From Aedes albopictus (taxonomy: Eukaryota > Arthropoda > Insecta > Diptera > Culicidae), in contig NC_085138.1 in the NCBI RefSeq assembly GCF_035046485.1, positions 268,937,694-269,001,693 on the forward strand: a stretch of DNA of 64,000 bases, read 5' to 3'. Positions 56,301 to 64,000 of the stretch are shown in pieces; positions within the stretch are counted from its first letter, which is position 1, and every line of letters begins with the position of its first letter. The notes under the pieces were generated by a model. That model was not told the origin of the DNA. It saw nothing but the letters and a program-made list of their open reading frames with translations, and did no database searches. A program made the position numbers and the translations under genes.

Positions 56301-56568
56301 CCTAACATGGGGATCAGACGCTGTTGTGAGCCGCTCCTCCTGGAGAACAGACGCTCAGGTTTGCCGAAGCAAACCCCCCCTTCCCTGTCAGCCTACGACC
56401 AAAGGTCCCACCGGGGTTGGTTACCCGATCTTCCCTAAGATTGCTCATAGTTTCCGGCCGGTACCGCGTGGAGGTAGGGATAGGAGTTGCTGGGCAGAGG
56501 CTAGTGGATCACAATGGGATCTGAATTGCGCAGCATACCCAGCCTTTACCGTGCAACCGTGCCCGGCC
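53323..56568 (-). mobile_element. Near full-length RTE-clade LINE with 13-bp target duplication
   Basis: Flanked by TTTAGGTATGCAT at 53310-53322 and 56569-56581. The 3' end on the minus strand is an ATGT-type tandem repeat (plus strand 53321-53334), as is normal for RTE. About 370 bases of GC-rich 5'UTR precede the coding region. It lies inside the MITE at 53009-56757. Confidence 0.9.
53352..55997 (-). pseudogene. RTE endonuclease/reverse transcriptase, open but internally deleted
   Basis: An 881-residue open frame; coding similarity continues upstream without a stop to about 56110 (KLGTWNCRSLNFIGS), so the annotated ATG cuts off the start of the endonuclease. Endonuclease: IIIGDLNAQVGQEEEF, SQIDHVMIDGRH, IDSDHYLVMVKLRPK. 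RT: motif A LFIDFKAAYDSIDRAELW, GLRQGDGLSCLLFNIALEG, catalytic VCFADDMDIIA. C-terminal: RPVILYGHETWT and RRRGAQRARWADQVERDL. EEWKEG runs directly into DGRSTTDQ near 54528, so about 60 codons of RT finger motifs (ICPIYKKGD ... NYRGITLL region of relatives) are missing in frame. Probably inactive although open. Confidence 0.85.
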
Positions 56569-57816
56569 TTTAGGTATGCATTCATTATTGAAATAACAAG
56601 ACTTGTTATTTTCTAGGTGATATTTATACAATATTTTGGTATTCGTTTTTGTTATTTTGCCTCTTATTACCACCTAATGAAGGACATATCAAGGTCAGGT
56701 AGTATTTAAGATAAATACCTTGATATGTTATTCTCTTGTTATTTTCTTCTGCTCGGGATCGAATTCTCTCCGGAGAAAACTGAGATGGTTGTCTTTTCTA
56801 AAAAAAAAACACAAACCGGCTAAGTTTCCGCTCCATCTGATGGGTAAGATAATCACTCATAGCATGTCTTCTCAATATCTCGGCGTCTGGTTCGACTCCA
56901 AATGCACCTGGGGGAAGCACATTGTGTATCTGATACAGAAAAGCCAAAAACAAATCAACTTTATGCGAACTATAACTGGAACATGGTGGGGAGCGCACTC
57001 AGAAGATCTGATCAGGCTGTACCAAACAACCATTCTGTCGGTTTTAGAATACGGTAACTTCTGTTTTCAATCCGCGGCGAAAACACACTTGCTGAAGCTT
57101 CAACGGGTTCAGTACCGTTGCCTTCGGATCGCGTTAGGTTGCATGAACTCAACTCACTCGATGAGCTTAGAGGTACTCGCTGGTGTACAGCCTCTGACAG
57201 ACCGCTTTGTGGAGTTATCGTTCCGGTTCCTCATCCGATGCGAGGTTGTAAATCCATTGGTCATTGAAAAATTCGAAAAGCTTCTTGAACAGAACCCTCA
57301 AACTCGTATTATGAGTGTGTACTACTGGTACATGACGCTGGAGGTAAGTCCATCTCCGGTTAACACCAATCGTGAAAACTTCTCAAACTTCGACAGTTCC
57401 TTTGTGGATTTTGTTCTGTCCATGAAGGATGAGATCACCGGAATACCAGAATCTTTTCGTTCCGTGTGTATTCCACCAATTTTTGCAAGCAAGTTCGGGC
57501 ATGTAAGCGGAGACAGACAGTTCTTCACAGATGGTTCGAAAACCGACGACTCGACTGGTTTCGATGTCTACAACGATTTTCATAGCGCCACCTTCATGCT
57601 TCAAAAGCCATGTTCGGTATACATTGCTGAGCTAGCGGCTATATACTACACCTTAGAGTACGTTAGCACTCTTCCACCTGAGCACTACTTCATTTTTACC
57701 GACAGTCTAAGCTCTCTGGAGGCTGTTTGGCCAATGAAACTGATGAAGCATTCAGCGTACTTCCTACGCCAAGTCTTGAGTGCTTTGTCCAAACGCTCAT
57801 AAACCGTCCCGTCCCG

Positions 57817-58316
57817 NNNNNNNNNNNNNNNNNNNNNNNNNNNNNNNNNNNNNNNNNNNNNNNNNNNNNNNNNNNNNNNNNNNNNNNNNNNNNNNNNNNN
57901 NNNNNNNNNNNNNNNNNNNNNNNNNNNNNNNNNNNNNNNNNNNNNNNNNNNNNNNNNNNNNNNNNNNNNNNNNNNNNNNNNNNNNNNNNNNNNNNNNNNN
58001 NNNNNNNNNNNNNNNNNNNNNNNNNNNNNNNNNNNNNNNNNNNNNNNNNNNNNNNNNNNNNNNNNNNNNNNNNNNNNNNNNNNNNNNNNNNNNNNNNNNN
58101 NNNNNNNNNNNNNNNNNNNNNNNNNNNNNNNNNNNNNNNNNNNNNNNNNNNNNNNNNNNNNNNNNNNNNNNNNNNNNNNNNNNNNNNNNNNNNNNNNNNN
58201 NNNNNNNNNNNNNNNNNNNNNNNNNNNNNNNNNNNNNNNNNNNNNNNNNNNNNNNNNNNNNNNNNNNNNNNNNNNNNNNNNNNNNNNNNNNNNNNNNNNN
58301 NNNNNNNNNNNNNNNN
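57817..58316. other. Assembly gap (500 N) within the LINE
   Basis: Interrupts the RNase H domain; LINE sequence continues on both sides. Confidence 0.99.
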
Positions 58317-59228
58317 TCACATTGCTCGATTTCGGGTAATGAGAAAGTGGACTCTCCGGCTAAGGTGGGCGCTAGCGAAGGCGATATTTACGAGCGTCAA
58401 ATCACCTTCAACGATTTTTTTTTTGCATTGGCCCGTCAGGAGACCTTGATCAGCTGACAACACAAATGGAGAGATGGAGATATGGGTAGATGGTTGCACT
58501 CTATCATTCCACAAGTGTCGAAGAAGCCATGGTTCAAAGGGTTGGATCTAGGCCGCGATTTCATTCGTGTAATGTGTCGGCTGATGTCCAACCACTATTT
58601 GTTAAACGCACATACCTTCCGTATTGGGCTCTCAGAAAGCAATCTCTGTGTCTGTGGCGTGGCTCACCAGGATATCGAACATGTCGTGTGGGGATGCAAT
58701 GAGTATCGTGAGGTCAGATCTGAGCTGCATCTGAGCTGCGTTATCCGGGTCCAAGGAAAACCGGGTCTCTCCGGGTCTAACGGAAACCCGTTAGAGAAGT
58801 GTTGGCAGACCTTGATTTGGAATACATGAATCTCATTTATCAGTTTTTGAAACTTGTTGATGTCAAAGTTTGATGTCGAACGTCCCTTGTTTTCGTTGCC
58901 CGCCATTTGGTTTTGTTGTTCGCCTCTGTCTGTCGTCGTCCCCCTTCCGTTTGTCCTCTTCTTTTCGTTGTCTACCGATAAAGCCCTTTCTGTTTTGTTC
59001 CGTTACAGATTTGGACAATTACTCCCATCAATGTTTTTAGTATAAGTTAGCAAATAGTTTAGTGTTAAACCCATAAATCCCTGCTTCCCAAAACAGCCAC
59101 GAGTACTTCGGCTTCCCAAACTAACATAGTATTGTAAATGTAAAAACAATGATTTCGGCTCAATTATGCCATGTGGCGCTGGGCCTTCCAAATAAACGAA
59201 TAAGTAAAACAAATAAAAAATAAATAAA

Positions 59229-59499
59229 TCAGGCCATACATTTCAATTAGTTCTATCTGCATTTGAGAGGCTCTCTTTGTTCACTTTCTCTTTCAATTAT
59301 TGCAATGTAATAACTATTTTTATTTATTTTTATTATTAACTATTTTTGCAGTACAAATCAAAAGACGATTGTTTTGACCATCGTTCAATGCAAGGAGACA
59401 ATCATAATACAAATAAACGGCTGAGATATTAACGAAAGAGAGGGAAACCAAAGAGAGCCTCTCTTCTGCAGATAGGACCTTTAGACATGTTTGGCCTGA
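59229..59499. mobile_element. MITE (TCAGGCCATACAT ends)
   Basis: TCAGGCC...TCTATCTGCA...GAGAGGCTCTCTTTG pairs with CAAAGAGAGCCTCTCTTCTGC...GGCCTGA. 271 bp, placed immediately behind the LINE's A-rich tail. Confidence 0.75.
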
Positions 59500-59539
59500 A
59501 ATGGCGATAATATCCGTGTCACTCCTAATGCATACATGT

Positions 59540-60620
59540 TCATGGTTTTCTATAGTTCTGTGCGGTCGATACTGTTGTATGCCACATTGAAGTCGATGAA
59601 CAGGTGATGCGTTGGATCCTGGTATTCACAACATTTCTCGTTGATTTGCCATGCGGTGAAGATCTGGTCTGTTGTCAATCGATAAATCCGGCTTGATAAC
59701 TTCTTACATTTTAGGTGACAGACGACGGAAAATGATCTAGGATAGCACTTTATAGGAGACATTAAAAATGGTGGTAGTTCGGATGCTCTCACATTAGTCA
59801 CATTTCAAATGGTCGCCTTTCTTGTGAATTGAGCAGATTACTCCTTCCTTCCACTCCTTCAATAGCTATTCTCTTTCCCAGATCCTGACTATCATCCAGT
59901 GCAGGCAAGTGACCAACTTTTCTGGACCCATCTTGATGCTGATCACATACTATCCTTACCAACTGTTTCGTTGGTTTTGAGCTGATTAATGTCTTCATTA
60001 ACTTCCCTCAGCATGGGAGTTGGATCATTTCCGCCCTCTGCTACACTGACGTTGTCGTTTTCTCCGTTGCCCGTACCTACATTCTCATCGTCATTTAGGT
60101 GCGCTTCAAAGCGTTGGCGCTGCTGCCACCTTTCAGCTCCTATCCTAAGCTCTATACCCAGCTAACACGAAGTCGTATATGATGTAGAATAGTATGCTAA
60201 AGTAGAGGACATATGCGTACATGCTCCCATTTATCCGTGTGTAAAGTGTACGCATATCGCCTCCATTTTAGCATCCTATTCAACATCATACGCGATCGTG
60301 TGTTGGCTGGATACATTTTAGCTCATAGCACGACGTCGTTGCGGAAACTGTTAAGCCTCTGGTAGCCCTTCCGGGCTTCTTGAAGACGGCAAAACAGTTC
60401 CATTCAACTTCAGTATGTATCCGTCATCGTTCTGTCGGGTTCCATGCTGCAGCATTATCGAAAGCGCTGCATTCTTCGCCAGTGGCAACAATGTTGATAA
60501 CATAAACTTTTGGGAGGCAACGAAATCGATGAGATCGGAATCGATCGTCAGCTAAAGGACGCTGATTTTTCAAAAAATCTGTCTGAATTCCTCTTTCTGG
60601 TTTATTTGAGCGTTTAGATC
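59540..60620 (-). pseudogene. Degraded RTE LINE fragment
   Basis: RLTTDQIFTAWQINEKCCEY and HHLFIDFNVAYNSIDRTEL (59800-59550) are RTE motif A. 59820-60150 and 60312-60620 follow with decayed versions of the upstream segment (reverse of the 54540-55130 region of the better copy). Split by the MITE at 60158-60310. Confidence 0.75.
60158..60310. mobile_element. Short TA-type MITE (CCAGCTAACACG ends)
   Basis: CCAGCTAACACGAAGTCGTA pairs with CGCGATCGTGTGTTGGCTGG; ATATGCGTAC/GTACGCATAT form the inner end of the arms. 153 bp with a roughly 25-base loop; TA lies close to both ends. Confidence 0.75.
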
Positions 60621-60624
60621 TTCT

Positions 60625-61367
60625 ATGCTGATGATTTAGTATGATTGTAATCCCGAAACTAGAGTCGATCAAAGATAAACCAGTACCAAAACGTCCATAA
60701 TGTAGAGACAACAATCAAACAGTTCCAACTGCAAGCAGACAACCAACTGAATGAACAAGTATATAAGCGTATCATCTTGAAGATATAAACAACAGACACA
60801 ATTTAGATTAAAATATGCTATTTGTTTATTAGTTTGCTTGTTCTAGTCTCTAGAGAGCGTAACCTAACCGCGATATTGAGCCCGATTGGTATGACATGGT
60901 TGCCATATAAATATGTTCTTATCCTTTGCATGAGTCAATTGATTCAAGATCTACCTAAAATGTTTCCAGACGCTCCGGATCAGTTTTCAACACTTAAACT
61001 AAGCGCCACACTGCAAAAGTCTTCGCACCCTCTTGCATACATTCACTTTACTCACTTCACATAGTTAGGTGTACTATATTACAAGAAATAATAACAATGG
61101 ACCTGCCTTTGTACATGGCAAGTTGATAAAGAGCAGAAAAGGTGATTTTTTAGGACGATGATATTGCGATTTTTGCGCTATTTGTTCTAGCGTACGTAGT
61201 TTTTTTTTATTTGTCTTGTGGGAAACCTCGACAAATTTCTGGAAAACAAATATAAAGTCAATTGATTAAAGCTCTTCTAGGATTTGTTTGTCTTTTATCA
61301 GTACAGAGCTCTCATCACTGTTTGAAAGCATTGTCTAGTGTTTTACTGCGATTTTTTTTCTGAGAAT
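60625..61367. other. 3' flank of the transporter gene
   Basis: No other gene seen. TTTATT at 61206-61211 is an AATAAA signal on the minus strand, about 160 bases below the stop, and may end the transporter mRNA. Confidence 0.45.
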
Positions 61368-63481
61368 CTAACGTACAGTAGATGTTTCCAAGATGGGCTG
61401 CGTCGCATTATACATTACAGTAGCAGCTATTGTCATTAAATTGCTGGTATCGAAAGGGTTACTAGTATCGGTTTCTACACTGGTTGGCAACTGGTTTAAT
61501 ACTGTGGTAGGTTGCGATACCGTTGACGTTATAGCATGAGATATGCTGGTGGTTGTCTCTGGAGTCGTAGTTGTTGTGCTAGACTGAATTATTGCTGACG
61601 ATAGTGTAGTAATGATGGCTGTCGCTAGCGTTGTAGTGCTTGTAGTACTGCTGATGCTCAGGTTAGTAAAAGGTGGCTGATTTGGTTTAGGTGGCACAAA
61701 TGGATATTGCGGACAAGGGTTTGGGAGTTGAGGGCCTAGCATTGATTCAAAGACGTATCCTACCAACGAACCAGCCGTTAGACCTAGATTATAAGAGAGA
61801 GTCATCATGTTGCCAGTGACTTCACGTAATGTGGCCGACACTTTATCTGGAGCGAGCATCATTGGCAAGCTTCCTGCCAGCCCATTGGTAACTCCGAGAG
61901 CGGCAGTAAATACAAACGCTGATGCTTCGCCTGCAATCACAGGTTGGTCACGTGGTGAACAACACAATAATATCAGTGGCACTAGTAGCGCCCTCAAGCC
62001 AGACATCAGTATAAGCTGTCTTCGTGACCAGCTGTATGGAACTGCTGCCAACAATTTGCCCACTACATCTGATGTGTTAAATGTGAACATGAGCAACACT
62101 GGCATCCATGTTCCAAGGTTGCAAGATATTATTTCTGACTCTATTCCTGGATACAGAGACAGTGTCACACAGTATGCTAATGCTATACAAGCCATGTAAG
62201 GGTAGATGGCATGGGCAACCTTCCACCGTGACTCCAGACCACCTGCAAAAAAAAAACAAGTAATTAAAATGCATATTCAAATTTGATCACTGCAAGCTGG
62301 ACTCACTTCTGAAATTTCCAAATCGACCAGCAGTGCATATGTCAGGAGTCATCACATGTTCTACCTTGAATGCAACGTTCGGTATATCGTGAGATGCGCT
62401 AGTCGATGTTGGAGATGTGACTGGGCGATTCGTGGCGTTATTGTTCGTTGCCACACTAGTTGTGGTAGACGTTAGGTTATTTATATTTGTCTCCAGAACG
62501 CTCTCAGCTCCACTGGGATTAGACAACTCATATACGGGATTACTGAAATTTAAAATAGTTGATAAACAGTCTGTGGAATTAGTAAACTTCAGATCTCGAA
62601 CCTAAAGCTAAGCGTAGTTGTGCCAGGAGTAATATGGACCGGTGGGCTGGATTCCAAGGCCAGCACTCCATATCGGGCGTTAGACATTTCATTTTCTATG
62701 GTGTCACTCTGAGGATACGAAAACCGTCAATTAAATAATATGCAGAAACATCGATAAAGCAACAAACCCACCAATGTGTGATCATCGTCGGGTCGAAGTA
62801 CGATTTTTGCACAGGCCTTCATGTGGTATCGCACAAAAGGAGAGTGACTTGTGATGGAATGTAGGACATAGCTGAAGGCTATGTAAACTGTTGATGTCAG
62901 GAAGAATATTGCCGTTGATGCTCGATCGCTTTTGATAAGAAGCTTTGTAACAACGCGATTGGAAGATACCAAAAATCCTGCAATACCTGTGAGAAAAGAA
63001 ATGTCTATGAACTCGTCAAGTTTTCCCACCACAATGGAAAAGACGCACTTTCTCCTGCCATCACAGCTTGAGTATACTGTTTCGGTAGCATACTGGCAAA
63101 ACCGTAGAAACTAGACTGCTGTATTGTGCATCCCATGGCCACCAAGGAAACGGCAGCCAAGTTGACAGAGTACGCCGTTTTGGCACTAAACATATGCCAT
63201 GCTACTTCGCAAAGTGCAACGAATACCAATGTAGTGAATGATACAGCATATCCTGAAAATGAGACGAGCAATAACATATTTTGTAAAAAAAAACTAACAA
63301 ATCTCTGTTGCACTCTTCTTACTCACCAAACGCTACTCGTACACGAAACGGTGCCAACGATAAAAACACGTTATTGAGTAGTACGGCTCCTAATGCGACT
63401 ATGATGTACGTCATCGACATGTCCAACGCTACGGATTGACCCGGAAATCGAGACTGCCAGTAGTCGGCCGCTATGATGAAA
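61368..63481 (-). CDS. Equilibrative nucleoside transporter, ENT4/PMAT-like (SLC29), 5' end off the window
   Basis: Multi-pass plasma-membrane transporter of nucleosides or organic cations, by family. Exons 63481-63327, 63252-63049, 62986-62772, 62708-62602, 62542-62307, 62242-61368; all phases agree across GT-AG borders and give 596 residues, lacking only the N-terminal segment. Signatures: ADYWQSRFPGQSVALDMS, LGAVLLNNVF, QQSSFYGFASMLP, YTQAVMAGESIAG, then the central loop and LESRWKVAHAIYPYMACIA, YPGIESEI, FNTSDVVGKLLAAVP. The central cytoplasmic loop (from DDDHTLSDT to LESRW) is about 125 residues and Asn/Thr/Ser-rich. The C-terminus has an unusual tail of about 100 residues, mostly Thr, Ser and Ala, after the last membrane segment. 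ENT C-termini normally are short and extracellular. Confidence 0.88.
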
Positions 63482-64000
63482 CTAACAGAAAAAAAATTCA
63501 CTCTAGATAGGGTATATGGATCATTCCTTGGCCTAATTTGCAAACCGCCTTGACAATTTTGACCATAACTCATGAATTAATAGCACTAGAAATAATATGT
63601 TGATCCTATTACGCACTCTAGGCAATGCATGTTTCACCAACTGGAAGTAAACTAACGTAAATATTCAAGAATTTACTTAACTAAGTTGAAAAGATTCGGT
63701 GCGATGGTATGCAACGTTGGTCTATGGTACAAAAATTGGCCTATTAGTGGATACAACGTTGGCCTATTGCTTTCCATGCACTAGAACCACTTATTATCTC
63801 ATTTTTTCAATATTTCTGCTGAGGTATTATCTCTGTTTGGTCACCAATCATACTTTGAAATTACATTTTCGGAGCCAAATTTTCAAAAAACTATAAATAA
63901 ATCACTTAAACTAAAGTTCTTTCTTTTTTAGTAACGAAAACAATGCAACCTGATTATTGTGTTATATTTTTACAGTCACCGCACACAAAATCTATCTTTC
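63482..64000. other. Intron of the transporter gene
   Basis: Upstream of the acceptor at 63482-63483; AT-rich, with a GGCCTATTxxTGGATACAACGTTGG-type short direct repeat around 63705-63770. The next upstream exon is not in the window. Confidence 0.6.

Larger units (their letters stand above)
53009..56757. mobile_element. MITE (CCCGAGCAGAAG ends) inside the LINE, carrying an RTE
   Basis: CCCGAGCAGAAGG at 53009 and CTTCTGCTCGGG ending at 56757, flanked by AT on both sides (53007-53008, 56758-56759). Removing it rejoins the LINE as LGIEFSPEKTE. Its own length without the RTE is about 490 bp; AATAACAAG-like internal motifs recur on both sides. Confidence 0.75.
51170..59228 (+). pseudogene. RNase H-bearing LINE (I/LOA-like), 5'-truncated, interrupted
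   Basis: Fragments in order: AP-endonuclease (GKTLSVASIYLPPR; PEPRLLMGDFNSHGTGWGE), RT (NNAAPGMDRIKFNLLKNLP; GFRRGKGTNDCLALHS; SVFLDIKGAFDSVCVD; YMGLPQGSCLSP; LADDCVVSVTG), then after an insertion (53009-56757) the RT thumb (QYLGVWFDSKCTWGKHI), RNase H (FFTDGSKTDDSTGFDVYN; YIAELAAIYYTLEY; FIFTDSLSSLEA), an assembly gap, and a terminal knuckle (CVCGVAHQDIEHVVWGC). At least five frameshifts or stops. The tail ends AAACAAATAAAAAATAAATA near 59228. Not functional. Confidence 0.85.

Noticed and set aside
1..64000. CRISPR arrays, operons, toxin-antitoxin or phage-defence systems, endogenous viral genes
   Set aside because: Nothing of the kind seen; the sequence is a eukaryotic nuclear locus and all polymerase-like frames fit RTE, I/LOA-type or Penelope-like retroelements.

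Overview
This is nuclear DNA of a mosquito, most likely Aedes. The evidence is eukaryotic split genes with GT-AG introns, CLIP-domain serine protease homologues of the kind expanded in mosquito immunity, several copies of a tRNA-derived SINE that I recognise as the Aedes Feilai type, degraded RTE-clade LINEs, and very dense MITE and foldback content. Three runs of exactly 500 N (6817-7316, 32317-32816, 57817-58316) are fixed-size assembly gaps, so true lengths there are unknown.

Four host genes can be reconstructed exon by exon. On the minus strand, 1-2285 (3' end off the window) and 9932-22806 are tandem paralogues for secreted CLIP-domain serine protease homologues (CLIPA/SPH type). Both have lost the catalytic triad. 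All their internal introns are phase 0, so each exon is a shuffle-ready clip cassette: the first gene has six clip-like modules, the second nine, through three extra near-repeated exons. Both promoters share a GATA/kappaB-like block at almost the same distance from the ATG. On the plus strand, 49825-50393 is a small three-exon gene for a single-pass membrane protein of the MXRA7 family. On the minus strand, 61368-63481 (5' end off the window) is an equilibrative nucleoside transporter of the ENT4/PMAT type with a long Thr/Ser-rich tail.

Almost everything else is transposable-element sequence. From 2.6 to 9.3 kb lie RTE fragments and a hAT-like hairpin MITE. The introns of the second CLIP gene hold two nested series: three MITEs inside one another at 11872-12862, and a TA-type MITE interrupted by a Penelope-like element, itself interrupted by a TTAA-site element, at 18398-22467. 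An intact ORF1-only LINE (14550-15500) lies in another intron. From 23 to 49 kb there is no convincing gene, only SINEs, MITEs, minisatellites and large inverted repeats. From 50.9 to 60.6 kb an RNase H-bearing LINE carries a MITE, which carries an RTE element with its 13-bp target duplication still visible.

The most notable points are the clip-cassette expansion with a shared promoter motif, the nested insertions whose target sites can be read directly, a composite SINE module, the ORF1-only LINE, and a 96-bp tandem repeat whose period keeps frames open on both strands. No bacterial-type system, CRISPR array or operon is present. All calls come from reading and hand translation; no database search was run.
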